Of a stretch of 64,000 nt of DNA, positions 16,635 through 25,038 are shown piece by piece. Where the stretch lies: NCBI GenBank assembly GCA_002392645.1, contig DGHL01000040.1:14101-78100 (forward strand), written 5' to 3'. Origin of the DNA: Prevotellaceae bacterium UBA3849 (GTDB lineage: Bacteria; Bacteroidota; Bacteroidia; Bacteroidales; Bacteroidaceae). Below the pieces are notes generated by a model. It was not told where the DNA came from. It worked only from the letters and a program-made list of their open reading frames with translations, and did not search any database. Numbering within the stretch: position 1 is the stretch's first letter; every line of letters starts with the position of its first letter. The translations under genes were made by a program, and so were the position numbers.

Positions 16635-17804
16635 TCAATTTTTCAATCCTTCAATCCTCCTAAGCGCTTCGCGTATCTTGTCGTCCTTGGCGCATAGTGA
16701 TATGCGGATGTAGCGCTCGCCGTTAGAACCGAAGATGAAGCCAGGCGTGATGAATACGCGAGCCTCGTGAAGAATCTTTTCTGTAAGTTCCTCGCATGTC
16801 TTGTAATGATCGGGAATGCGTCCCCACAGGAACATGCCCACAGACTTCTTGTCGTATTTACATTCCAGCACGTCCATTATCTTTTCTGCAATCTCGCGGC
16901 GGCGACGGTAGTTCTCAAAGTTGTTTTCGCGATGCCACTCGTCATCGTTGTCGTATGCGGCAGCGGCAGCAAGCTGTATGCCTCGGAACGTGCCGGAGTC
17001 GATGTTTGACTTTATCTTTAATATCCACTGAATGAACTGGCTGTTTGTTGCCACCATGCCTACGCGCCAGCCTGGCATGTTATGACTCTTCGACATTGAG
17101 TTGAACTCGATACAGCACTCTTTGGCTCCTTCTACCTGCAGAATGGACTGAGGGTTGTCGTTGAGGATGAGCGAGTAAGGGTTGTCGTTAACTATCACGA
17201 TGTTATGTTCGCGTGCAAACTTTACCAGCTTCTCGTATGTCTCGCGACGTGCATTGCCACCAGTCGGCATGTTAGGGTAGTTGGTCCACATCAGTTTCAC
17301 ACGGCTGAGGTCCATCTTCTCCAGGGCTTCAAAGTCGGGTTGCCAGTCATTGCTCTCCAACAGGTCGTAATTCACAATCTTCTGTCCGAGTATCTTTGAC
17401 AGTGAAGTGTAGGTAGGATAACCGGGATTAGGAACGAGGACTTCGTCTCCTGGGTTACAGAGTGCAAGTGTGACGTGAAGAATAGCCTCCTTAGAACCTA
17501 TCATTGGTTGAATCTCGGTAGCAGGGTCAAGTTCTACGTTGTACCAACGCTTGTAGAAACCTGCCATGGCCTTGCGCAGTTCAGGTGTACCCACCGTAGG
17601 CTGGTAACCGTGTGCGTTAGGGTCGTATGCTACCTTGCAAAGTTTTTCGACAGTGGCGCTTGACGGCGGCATGTCAGGTGAACCGATGGCGAGTGAGATG
17701 ATGTCCTTGCCCTCAGCATTGAGTTTTGCTACCTCTTTCAGTTTGCGACTGAAGTAATATTCTTGTACCGTAGAAAGACGGTCGGCTGGCTGTATGTTGT
17801 ACAT
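16635..17804 (-). CDS. Class I/II PLP-dependent aminotransferase (aromatic/aspartate type)
   Basis: 389 residues. ISLAIGSPDMPP near the start, then GYQPTVGTPELRKAMAGFY, GSKEAILHVTLALCNPGDEVLVPNPGYPTY, WTNYPNMPTGG, VNDNPYSLILND and FNSMSKSHNMPGWRVG, in which the Lys carries PLP, and a C-terminal Arg (ERYIRISLC) for the carboxylate. Fold type I aminotransferase. Its place between pheA and the DAHP synthase/chorismate mutase gene points to transamination of phenylpyruvate and hydroxyphenylpyruvate (or of prephenate) with glutamate or aspartate. Substrate range cannot be read directly. Confidence 0.88.
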   Translation of the reverse strand: MYNIQPADRLSTVQEYYFSRKLKEVAKLNAEGKDIISLAIGSPDMPPSSATVEKLCKVAYDPNAHGYQPTVGTPELRKAMAGFYKRWYNVELDPATEIQPMIGSKEAILHVTLALCNPGDEVLVPNPGYPTYTSLSKILGQKIVNYDLLESNDWQPDFEALEKMDLSRVKLMWTNYPNMPTGGNARRETYEKLVKFAREHNIVIVNDNPYSLILNDNPQSILQVEGAKECCIEFNSMSKSHNMPGWRVGMVATNSQFIQWILKIKSNIDSGTFRGIQLAAAAAYDNDDEWHRENNFENYRRRREIAEKIMDVLECKYDKKSVGMFLWGRIPDHYKTCEELTEKILHEARVFITPGFIFGSNGERYIRISLCAKDDKIREALRRIEGLKN

Positions 17805-17832
17805 GTAAGTTATGAGTTTAGACCCACCCTAG

Positions 17833-17851
17833 CCCTCCCTGTGAGGGAGGG
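17833..17851. repeat. CCCTCCCT-GTG-AGGGAGGG hairpin
   Basis: Perfect 8-bp stem in the pheA-aminotransferase gap, within a larger phrase GACCCACC...CCCTCCCTGTGAGGGAGGGAA that recurs at 29231-29262. No T run, so probably an RNA-stability or dispersed repeat element rather than a terminator. Bits of the ATTATGAATT simple repeat follow (about 17880-17905). Confidence 0.6.
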
Positions 17852-17911
17852 AACCGTAGGCGAAGGGCAGTTTTAGTAAGTTATGAGTTCTGAATTATTA
17901 TGCATTATCGA

Positions 17912-18742
17912 CTACGCCGAGCGATATTCTCCTAATATAATAAGGTCGCGTGTAAGTGGCGTGATGGCATCGATGCTCTGGCGGTAACGTGTGAGGTCAT
18001 CGTAGGTGACGTCAACGTAGAAGAGGTATTCCCATTCCTTGCCGATGATTGGCAGTGACTGAATCTTTGTGAGGTTTATCTTGTAGAAAGACAGAATTGA
18101 TAGAACCTGTGACAGAGAGCCTTCTTCGTGTGGCAGTGAAAAGACAATGCTTGCCTTGTCGGCTTCGTTCTGTGCGCGGAGGAAATCAGCCTTCCTCGGG
18201 TCGCTCATGATGAGGAAACGGGTGTAGTTGTGCGGATTGTCCTCAATGTGATTCTCCAATACTTCCAGTCCATACATTGCAGCTGCGTCAGCATGACAGA
18301 TTGCTGCTACTCCGGTAAGGCCTTTCTCTGCAATCTCCTTGGCAGAACCTGCGGTGTCTTCAGCCTCGACCATCTTGAGGTTCTGATGGCGGCTGAGATA
18401 ATGCTGGCACTGCATGAGGGCTACGGGATGTGTGTGAACCTCGCTGAGCTCGTCGAGTGACTGGCCTGGCAATGCGCAGATGCAGTGGCTGATGTGTGTC
18501 TTGTATTCGCCCACTACGGTCATGCCTGACTCGCGCAACAGTTCATAGTTGTGAAGCAGTGAACCTGCAATGGTGTTCTCTATTGCCATGATACCGATGA
18601 CGGTAGGGTCTTGCTTCATGTTCTGAATCACGTCCTCGAACGTAGAGCAGCAGATGATTTGCAACTGGTCACCTTCGAAGCTATGACGTGCTGTGATGTC
18701 GTGGAAACTTCCGAGCTCTCCTTGTATTGCTATTCTCTTCAT
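17912..18742 (-). CDS. pheA: Prephenate dehydratase
   Basis: 276 residues, the stand-alone form. The dehydratase domain covers about 1-180: AIQGELGSFHDITARHSF, IGIMAIENTIAGSLLHNYELL, EDTAGSAKEIAEKGLTGVAAI and HNYTRFLIMS, the TRF motif needed for catalysis. An ACT domain follows (about 195-275, SIVFSLPHEEGSLSQVLSILSFYKINL), which binds phenylalanine for feedback inhibition. It converts prephenate to phenylpyruvate. First structural gene of the operon; the leader upstream carries a complete attenuator (18776-18920). Confidence 0.94.
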   Translation of the reverse strand: MKRIAIQGELGSFHDITARHSFEGDQLQIICCSTFEDVIQNMKQDPTVIGIMAIENTIAGSLLHNYELLRESGMTVVGEYKTHISHCICALPGQSLDELSEVHTHPVALMQCQHYLSRHQNLKMVEAEDTAGSAKEIAEKGLTGVAAICHADAAAMYGLEVLENHIEDNPHNYTRFLIMSDPRKADFLRAQNEADKASIVFSLPHEEGSLSQVLSILSFYKINLTKIQSLPIIGKEWEYLFYVDVTYDDLTRYRQSIDAITPLTRDLIILGEYRSA

Positions 18743-18775
18743 ATCTTATTGTTTGATTGCCATCTAAAAGAAAAT

Positions 18776-18803
18776 CCCGCGTAGTATTTTATTACTATGC
18801 GGG
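18776..18803 (-). terminator. Attenuator terminator of the pheA operon
   Basis: On the RNA, CCCGCAUAGUA pairs with UACUACGCGGG (one A-C mismatch in 11 bp) around AUAAAA, followed by AUUUUCUUUU. It lies 33 nt upstream of the pheA ATG, so it would stop transcription before the operon unless disrupted. Confidence 0.9.
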
Positions 18804-18866
18804 ACCTTGCAATTTATCTTTTCTTGCCTTAATCTTTTAAGTTGAACTTTACACGCAACTTCCCGC
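18799..18866 (-). promoter_or_regulatory. Antiterminator pairing of the pheA leader
   Basis: RNA segment GCGGGAAGUUGC (18855-18866, in the last codons of the leader peptide) can pair with GCAAGGUCCCGC (18799-18810): 10 of 12 positions pair, with a two-base internal mismatch. The second segment includes the first bases of the terminator's 5' arm, so the two structures are mutually exclusive. A ribosome stalled at the Phe/Tyr codons leaves 18855-18866 free for the antiterminator; a ribosome reaching the stop codon covers it and the terminator forms. Confidence 0.82.
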
Positions 18867-18920
18867 TTCACAGTGCCCTGCAAAGTAAAAGTAGAAGTAA
18901 TATGCGTAGAAATTGTTCAT
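18849..18920 (-). CDS. Phe/Tyr-rich leader peptide of the pheA operon
   Basis: A 23-codon frame, ATG at 18918-18920 and TAA at 18849-18851. Residues 4-13 read FYAYYFYFYF: four Phe and five Tyr in ten codons, then AGHCEAGSCV. It begins about 25 nt after the predicted RNA start and ends 46 nt before the terminator stem. This is the layout of a ribosome-stalling leader peptide controlling a phenylalanine and tyrosine operon. A five-codon ATG frame just upstream (from about 18938) is probably accidental. No Shine-Dalgarno is visible, which is usual in Bacteroidetes. Confidence 0.9.
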   Translation of the reverse strand: MNNFYAYYFYFYFAGHCEAGSCV

Positions 18921-18951
18921 CGTTATTTACGTTTTGTCATAAAATCGAGTG

Positions 18952-18983
18952 CAAAGGTAGCAATTTATCTTGAAACTGCCAAA
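18952..18983 (-). promoter_or_regulatory. pheA operon promoter
   Basis: Minus strand TTTG (18980-18983), 20-nt spacer, TACCTTTG (18952-18959): exact consensus. Predicted RNA start about 18945. Confidence 0.85.
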
Positions 18984-19011
18984 AAAATCTGACGTTTTTT
19001 TATTTTACTCG

Positions 19012-20619
19012 TTAATTTTTTACATTTTTCTCATAAAAAGCCTTTAAAGCAGCTTTTATGGCATTGTCGTCGCGATTAAGATATTTAATCCACTCCTGTT
19101 CATTCATTATATTATAAATGATGCGTGAATTGATATGTGTCTCAAGCAGATGGTGAGACTTTTGTATCATCAGGTTGCGGCGTTTCAGTCCATGCTTGTC
19201 AGCATATTCGGCAAATTGCTCTACGGTGTTTTGCTTCACCAGATGGTCTGCCAGTGACTGCATTTCCTTGAAGCTGTTAAGCTTTGGCCTGTTGTCGTCG
19301 GTGTATGTGAAGGCAAACTGTAGTATGAGTCCTGTCATGCTTGCTTCGCGGTAGTATGATGTTACGTTGGTGGTGTCTTCTGGTATGAAGATGTCAGGCG
19401 TTATGCCGCCGCCGCCATATACTATACGTCCGCTTACCGTATGATACTGAGGACCATTGTGCTTTATGCTGTCCTCGTTGAAGAACTCACCATGCTCATA
19501 GCGTGTTATGAGGTCTTTCTGGTAGTCTTCGTCGTCACCCTTGCTGTAAGGCTTTTGTATGCAACGGCCCGAAGGAGTGTAGTAGCGTGCTACCGTAAGA
19601 CGTATCATGGAACCGTCAGGGAAGCCTATCTGCTGCTGAACGAGACCCTTGCCGAAAGAGCGACGACCGATGATGGTACCACGGTCATTGTCCTGCATTG
19701 CTCCGGCGAATATCTCGCTGGCTGATGCAGAACCCTCGTTGATGAGTACCACAAGCGGCATCTTCTGGTAGGTGCCTCTGCCGTCAGACTTATAGTCCTG
19801 ACGCTGTGACTTCCTTCCTTCGGTATATACTATAAGACTGTTCTTTGGCAGGAACTCATTAGCCATCTGCACGGCAGCCTCAAGGTATCCGCCGGTATTG
19901 TCGCGAAGGTCGATGATGATGTTCTTGCAGTTGTGCGACGACAGTTCTGCGAGTGATATGAGCATATCCTCGTAGGTGTTCTCGCCAAAGTTCTTTATAC
20001 GTATGTAGCCGGTATTGTCGTCTATCATGTATGATGCGGTGATACTCTTAGTCTTGACTTCACCACGTGTGATCTCAAATACCTGTTGCTTGTCAGAGCC
20101 ATAACGCAGTATGCCGACCTTGACCTTTGATTTGTCTGGACCCTTCAGGCGATGCACTGCTTCCTCGTTGGTTACGCTCTTACCTACAAATGCTTGTCCG
20201 TCAACGCTTACTATCTTATCGCCGGCTATCAGACCAGCCTTCTGCGCAGGACCGCCCTCTATCACGTTCTGCACGTGGATAGTGTCCTCACGTATGACGA
20301 ACTCTATGCCGATGCCGAAGAAAGAACCTTTCAGGTCATCGCTGGCAGTCTGTGCGTCCTTGGCCGATATATATACGGAGTGCGGATCAAGCTCAGAGAG
20401 AATAAGCGGCATAGCCTTCTCCACAAGATCGTCGATGTTGACGGTGTCAACATACTGATCGTTGATGATGTGCAGTAGGTTGTTGAGGCGATTGGTGCCA
20501 GAGTTTATGACGTTGAGACGATTACCGGAGAAATGGTTGGCATAGAATGTGCCTATCAGTATTCCGATAACTACGCATAGCGCCATTATGAGCGGCATAT
20601 ATCGTGACTTTTCTTTCAT
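19012..20619 (-). CDS. S41-family C-terminal processing protease
   Basis: 535 residues. One N-terminal membrane segment or signal anchor (YMPLIMALCVVIGILIGTFYA) directs it to the periplasmic side. A PDZ domain covers about 90-170 (VIEGGPAQKAGLIAGDKIVSVDG). The protease domain has INEGSASASEIFAGA with the catalytic Ser near 293 and IGRRSFGKGLVQQ with the catalytic Lys near 321, the Ser/Lys dyad of CtpA/Tsp enzymes. These cut envelope proteins near their C-termini. A C-terminal helical extension (about 430-535) is normal for the Bacteroidetes form. It lies just upstream of the pheA promoter; no terminator is visible between. Confidence 0.92.
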   Translation of the reverse strand: MKEKSRYMPLIMALCVVIGILIGTFYANHFSGNRLNVINSGTNRLNNLLHIINDQYVDTVNIDDLVEKAMPLILSELDPHSVYISAKDAQTASDDLKGSFFGIGIEFVIREDTIHVQNVIEGGPAQKAGLIAGDKIVSVDGQAFVGKSVTNEEAVHRLKGPDKSKVKVGILRYGSDKQQVFEITRGEVKTKSITASYMIDDNTGYIRIKNFGENTYEDMLISLAELSSHNCKNIIIDLRDNTGGYLEAAVQMANEFLPKNSLIVYTEGRKSQRQDYKSDGRGTYQKMPLVVLINEGSASASEIFAGAMQDNDRGTIIGRRSFGKGLVQQQIGFPDGSMIRLTVARYYTPSGRCIQKPYSKGDDEDYQKDLITRYEHGEFFNEDSIKHNGPQYHTVSGRIVYGGGGITPDIFIPEDTTNVTSYYREASMTGLILQFAFTYTDDNRPKLNSFKEMQSLADHLVKQNTVEQFAEYADKHGLKRRNLMIQKSHHLLETHINSRIIYNIMNEQEWIKYLNRDDNAIKAALKAFYEKNVKN

Positions 20620-20727
20620 AGTCTGTATTTGATGTGATGTATAGGTGGAGCCTGTTTGTTTCCACCGTAATGGATTAATTATTTATGGACCTGACGTCTT
20701 GACATCTAAAATTAACAGAATGTACCT

Positions 20728-21153
20728 TTAATCCTCGTCAAGATTGAGCAGCACGGTTTCTATATTTGCTCTTTTTAGCAGTTGCAGTCCGTCATCAAGG
20801 CGGTATGCCTCACCATAGACTACACGCTGTATGCCAGACTGTATTATAAGTTTTGCGCACTCTATGCATGGAGATGCCGTAACGTAGAGAGTGGCACCGT
20901 CGCTGTTGTTGTGGCTACGTGCCAACTTTGTGATGGCATTGGCCTCGGCATGCAGTACGTAAGGGAATGATACGTTGTTTTCCTCACAGATATTGTCGAA
21001 TCCACTTGGCGTGCCATTGTAGCCATCGCTTATTATCATGTGGTCCTTAACGACCAATGCTCCCACCTGGCGACGCTTGCAGTAGCTGTTTTCTGCCCAA
21101 ATGCGTGCCATGCGCAAGTATTTCTTGTCTAATGCCTTTTGCTTAGAATCCAT
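20728..21153 (-). CDS. Deoxycytidylate deaminase family protein
   Basis: 141 residues. Zinc site H68-A-E70 (VLHAEANAI) and P95-C96-IE-C99 (TASPCIECAK) of the cytidine/dCMP deaminase fold. The N-terminal WAENSYCKRRQVGALVVKD and GYNGTPSGFDNICE match dCMP deaminases (ComEB type), which produce dUMP for thymidylate synthesis. It lies between the M3 peptidase and S41 protease genes on the same strand, with gaps of 85 and 108 nt; the latter contains a small GGTGGA/TCCACC inverted repeat. Confidence 0.9.
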   Translation of the reverse strand: MDSKQKALDKKYLRMARIWAENSYCKRRQVGALVVKDHMIISDGYNGTPSGFDNICEENNVSFPYVLHAEANAITKLARSHNNSDGATLYVTASPCIECAKLIIQSGIQRVVYGEAYRLDDGLQLLKRANIETVLLNLDED

Positions 21154-21238
21154 ACTTTCAACCGTTGTGCTTTTATAATCTTCCGTTTTGTTCAGGCGAA
21201 CAGAACTCGGAATTTCATTTCTTCAATCGTTCAATACT

Positions 21239-23293
21239 TCAGTTTCTCTTGATACCATTGCGTTCCAACAGTGCGTCGATGGTAGGTTCTGCGCCTTTGA
21301 AACGCTTGTAGAGAGTCATAGGATGCTCCGTACCACCCTTTGAGAGTATGCAGTCGCGGAATCGCTGTGCGGTGTCTTTGTTGAATATACCTTCCTTCTT
21401 GAATACTGCGAATGCATCAGCATCGAGCACCTCAGCCCATTTATAACTGTAGTATCCGGCAGAGTAGCCGCCAGCCATAATGTGTGAGAACTGCACCGTC
21501 ATGCAGGTGTCAGGTAGCTGTTTGTCTATGATGGCATCCTTCCATGCCTCCTTCTCGAATGGTATGATGTCGGCTGTAAACTCATCCTTCGTGGTATAGT
21601 ATGCCATGTCGAGCAATCCGAAACTTACCTGGCGCAGACACATGGATGCCACGTTGTAGTTACGTGCAGCAATCAGACGGTCTATCATTTCCTCTGGCAT
21701 AGGCTCACCTGTTTGGTAGTGGAATGCGAACGTACGCAGGAAGTCCTTCTGAAGCACGAAGTTCTCCATAAACTGCGAAGGCAATTCTACGAAGTCCCAC
21801 CATACGTTTGTACCTGACAGTGACTCAAAGCGGGTGTTGGCGAACATGCCATGAAGCGAATGGCCGAACTCATGCAGGAATGTCTCCACCTCTCCTAAGG
21901 TAAGCAGGGCAGGTTTATCATCGGTAGGCTTTGTGAGATTCATCACTACACTGACGTGTGGTCGTATGTTCTCGCCTTTCTGGTTGATATACTGTCCTTG
22001 ATATTCTGTCATCCAAGCTCCTCCCTGTTTGCCTTTGCGAGGGTGGAAGTCGGCATAGAACACGGCGAGGAATGAGCCGTCCTTGTCGTACACCTCGTAA
22101 GCTTTTACGTCGGGATGATATACAGGAATGTCCTTGTTTTCCTTGAAAGTGATGCCGTATAGTCTGTTAGCAAGACCGAACACACCGTCAATGACCTTTG
22201 ATAATTCCAGATAAGGGCGCAGCATCTCTGAGTCAACGTTGTACTTCTCAAGCTGTAGCTTATGTGAGTAGTATGCAGCATCCCATGGCATCAGCTTGAA
22301 GTCTTCGCCCTCCATCTTCAGTGCCATCTTCTTGAGTTCCTCTCGCTCCTCTATTGCAGTAGGCTTGTAAGCAGCTATGAGGTCGTTGAGCAGTTTATAT
22401 ACGTTGGCGGTGTTGGATGCCATGCGTTTCTTCAGTACATAGTCGGCATAGGTTTCGTGACCTAATAGTTGTGCTATCTCACGACGAATGTTAACGAGGC
22501 GCTTACATATCCCGAGGTTGTTAGAGTCGTTGTCATGCGTACACTCTGTGTTGCGTGCCATGTATAGCTGCTTACGCAGTTCACGGTTCTTGGCATACTG
22601 CATGAAAGGACCGTATGAAGGAGCGTCAAGGGTAAATACCCATCCATCCATACCACGCTCTTTTGCTGCCATGGCAGCTGCGGTGCGCTGTGTCTCAGGC
22701 AGTCCGTCAAGATCTTTTTCTTCAGTCAGGTGCAGTGTATAAGCCTTGTTTTCCTTAAGTAGATTCTGTGAAAACTGCAGTGACAGCAGGCTACCTTCCT
22801 CTGTAAGTGCACGCAGTTTGTCCTTTCCAGCCTTGTCGAGCAGTGCACCAGAGCGCACGAAACCGTCGTAGGTCTTGTTGAGCAGCATCTCTTCCTCAGC
22901 AGTCAGTTCACGGTGGTTCTCATATACGGCCTTAATGCGTTGGAAGAGTTTCTCGTTCAGCGACACATCGTTCTGATGTTTCGTGAGTATTGGCTGTATT
23001 TTCTGTGCCAGTGCCTCAAGTTCATCATTTGTCTCAGCCGACATAAGGTTGAAGAATACGTTAGACACGTTGCCAAGCAACTCATAGTATTCCTCGTGTT
23101 CAGGGTCTGTATATATTATGGTGTTGTCAAACGTCGGTGGTTCGGGATTGTTGACTATCGTCTCAATCTGCTCGTCATCACGACGTATGCCCTCCATGAA
23201 TGCAGGTTCGAAGTGCTCCAACTTGATTTTGTCAAACGGAACGGTCTTGTGTGGTGTTGTATATTCCTCGTAGAAAGGATTGTTTGTAGCCAT
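21239..23293 (-). CDS. M3-family metallopeptidase (Dcp / oligopeptidase A type)
   Basis: 684 residues, full length for the family. FLHEFGHSLHGMF (about 470-482) carries the HEFGH zinc motif, and FESLSGTNVWWDFVELPSQFMENF follows with the third zinc ligand Glu. GYSAGYYSYKWAEVLDADAF near the end is the conserved substrate-binding Tyr region. No signal peptide at MATNNPFYEEYTTPHKT, so it is probably cytosolic and degrades short peptides, as oligopeptidase A or dipeptidyl carboxypeptidase does. Which of the two is not decided by sequence alone. Confidence 0.92.
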   Translation of the reverse strand: MATNNPFYEEYTTPHKTVPFDKIKLEHFEPAFMEGIRRDDEQIETIVNNPEPPTFDNTIIYTDPEHEEYYELLGNVSNVFFNLMSAETNDELEALAQKIQPILTKHQNDVSLNEKLFQRIKAVYENHRELTAEEEMLLNKTYDGFVRSGALLDKAGKDKLRALTEEGSLLSLQFSQNLLKENKAYTLHLTEEKDLDGLPETQRTAAAMAAKERGMDGWVFTLDAPSYGPFMQYAKNRELRKQLYMARNTECTHDNDSNNLGICKRLVNIRREIAQLLGHETYADYVLKKRMASNTANVYKLLNDLIAAYKPTAIEEREELKKMALKMEGEDFKLMPWDAAYYSHKLQLEKYNVDSEMLRPYLELSKVIDGVFGLANRLYGITFKENKDIPVYHPDVKAYEVYDKDGSFLAVFYADFHPRKGKQGGAWMTEYQGQYINQKGENIRPHVSVVMNLTKPTDDKPALLTLGEVETFLHEFGHSLHGMFANTRFESLSGTNVWWDFVELPSQFMENFVLQKDFLRTFAFHYQTGEPMPEEMIDRLIAARNYNVASMCLRQVSFGLLDMAYYTTKDEFTADIIPFEKEAWKDAIIDKQLPDTCMTVQFSHIMAGGYSAGYYSYKWAEVLDADAFAVFKKEGIFNKDTAQRFRDCILSKGGTEHPMTLYKRFKGAEPTIDALLERNGIKRN

Positions 23294-23353
23294 CTTGTAT
23301 TATGTGTTTTTTTATTTCTCGTTTTGTTATATTCCGTCAATAGGGTGGGGGCG

Positions 23354-24013
23354 CTACAGCAGTTGCAACATGGGCACCTCTATGATACCCCTCTTCAGTA
23401 TTATTTTCTCCTCCTTCTCCATGGCATTGAGTGCCTGTGATATCTCCAGGCGCGTGTAGTTCGTCTCCTCTGCCAGCTGTACCATTTTTATATACAGCGT
23501 TTTCTTACCTGTCGGAGTATGGCTGTGATGCTGTATGAACATCTTTATGCGTTCTCTTGCGTCAGAGCCTCGTCTCTGCCAAGGCTGGCTTTCGAGCAAC
23601 TGTGTCTTCCTGCATATAATGTTAAGGAGGTTCATCCTCACTATGACGTATTGCTCAAGTAGCTTCAGCAGCTGTGCCTTAGGAATGCTTATTATGGTGC
23701 AGGCGGTGTATGCAGTGTAGTTCGCCCTGTAGTGCTGCGTCATGCCAAACAGTTTCTCGGGTTCCACCACCAGCGGGCCTTGTGCCAGTTCCTTTATGTG
23801 GTATGAGCGACTGTCGGAATAAGTATCTGTTTCCACCCATCCGCGAGTAATGAATAGTAGAGACTCGCATTTCTCGTATTCGCTCACTATGACGCTGCCT
23901 TTCTTATAGTGTCGCATGTCAAAGTGGGCTTCCGTGGCAATCTTGTCGAGGTCGGCGTTAGTCAGACCGATAAAGATTGGCACTGATGATATTTGGGTGG
24001 CGTTTAATATCAT
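23354..24013 (-). CDS. Crp/Fnr-family transcription regulator
   Basis: 219 residues. The N-terminal cyclic-nucleotide-binding fold covers about 10-125 (FIGLTNADLDKIATEAHFDMRHYKKGSVIVSEYEKCESLLFITRG-type pattern) and a winged helix lies at the C-terminus (about 150-215: MVQLAEETNYTRLEISQALNAMEKEEKIILKRGIIEV). The nucleotide-pocket Arg-Ser pair of true Crp is not obvious and there is no Fnr-type Cys cluster, so the ligand is unknown. The 3' end of apbE overlaps its start by 4 nt, which suggests a linked role. Confidence 0.85.
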   Translation of the reverse strand: MILNATQISSVPIFIGLTNADLDKIATEAHFDMRHYKKGSVIVSEYEKCESLLFITRGWVETDTYSDSRSYHIKELAQGPLVVEPEKLFGMTQHYRANYTAYTACTIISIPKAQLLKLLEQYVIVRMNLLNIICRKTQLLESQPWQRRGSDARERIKMFIQHHSHTPTGKKTLYIKMVQLAEETNYTRLEISQALNAMEKEEKIILKRGIIEVPMLQLL

Positions 24014-25038
24014 TCCTTTATGATGTTTTTCTCCAGTTCAGGCGAAAACCATACAGAGTAGTCTCCCTTGTCGTCATTATATATAAGGTAGGCCTTCATC
24101 TCCTTATGGCGGCTTAGTATCTGCTTAGCCTTATCTATGCCGAGCACCATGAATGCCGTAGCGTATGCATCAGCCTGTGCGCAGGTAGGTGCGAGCACAG
24201 TAGCCGACAAAATGTTGTGCTGTATCGGATAGCCGGTCTTCGGGTCTATGGTGTGTGCATATTTCTTACCATCCTTGTAGTAATAGTTGCGATAGTTGCC
24301 TGATGTAGCCATGGCTACGTCTTTCAGTGCCAGGCGAGTCTGCAGTTCGTTGTTCACATACAGTGAATCATCCACGGGCTTCACCACTCCGATGTGCCAC
24401 GGTTCCTTGTTAGGGTTGACACCTTTCGTTACGATTTCGCCACCAATCTCCACCATGTAGTTCTTCACGCCCTTGCTGTCAAGCATTCGTGCCACCTGGT
24501 CCACGGCATATCCCTTGGCAATAGCTCCGCAGTCGAGCATTATGCGTGGATCTTGTTTCGTTATCCGAGAGCCCTTAAGGGATACTTTGCTGAATCCAAT
24601 GAACTGGCGTATGCTGTCCACCTGTGCCTGCGTCGGCATCTGTCCGTTCTTGAATCCGAATCCCCATGCGTTCACCAGCGGTGCTACGGTGATATCAAAT
24701 GCCCCCTCAGTGTCGGCATATACCTCTGCGGCTTTGTTGAAGACGTCGATGAATAGAGAGTTGAGCTCCGTATCCTTATTCTGGTTTACGGCGGTTATGA
24801 TTGATTGCTTGTTGAATGGCGACAGTGCGCTGTCAACGGCAAGCAATGTCGTATTGATATCCTGCTTCAGGTCTTCATCGCTTTCGTAAGTCACGTTGTA
24901 AGCCGTGCCGAATATGAAGTCAGAGTCCTTATGGTATGTCGTGCCCTTGTCGCTATGCCTGTTGTAAGCCAACAATGCCGCAAGCGCGGCGATTGCTATC
25001 AGTGGAAGGGCGTAGGCTGCTATTTTCTGTCTAGTCAT
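24010..25038 (-). CDS. apbE: FAD:protein FMN transferase
   Basis: 342 residues with an N-terminal signal anchor (IAAYALPLIAIAALAALLAYN). Typical ApbE blocks: GTAYNVTY, DSALSPFNKQSIITAVN, FDITVAPLVNAWGFGF, LDCGAIAKGYAVDQVARML, VEIGGEIVTKGVNP, MATSGNYRNYY, HTIDPKTGYPIQHNILSATVLAPTCAQADAYATAFMVLG. It attaches FMN covalently to Thr/Ser of exported subunits such as NqrB/NqrC or RnfG. It overlaps the regulator gene downstream and the DUF6048-like gene upstream by 4 nt each, so all are translationally coupled. Confidence 0.94.
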   Translation of the reverse strand: MTRQKIAAYALPLIAIAALAALLAYNRHSDKGTTYHKDSDFIFGTAYNVTYESDEDLKQDINTTLLAVDSALSPFNKQSIITAVNQNKDTELNSLFIDVFNKAAEVYADTEGAFDITVAPLVNAWGFGFKNGQMPTQAQVDSIRQFIGFSKVSLKGSRITKQDPRIMLDCGAIAKGYAVDQVARMLDSKGVKNYMVEIGGEIVTKGVNPNKEPWHIGVVKPVDDSLYVNNELQTRLALKDVAMATSGNYRNYYYKDGKKYAHTIDPKTGYPIQHNILSATVLAPTCAQADAYATAFMVLGIDKAKQILSRHKEMKAYLIYNDDKGDYSVWFSPELEKNIIKE

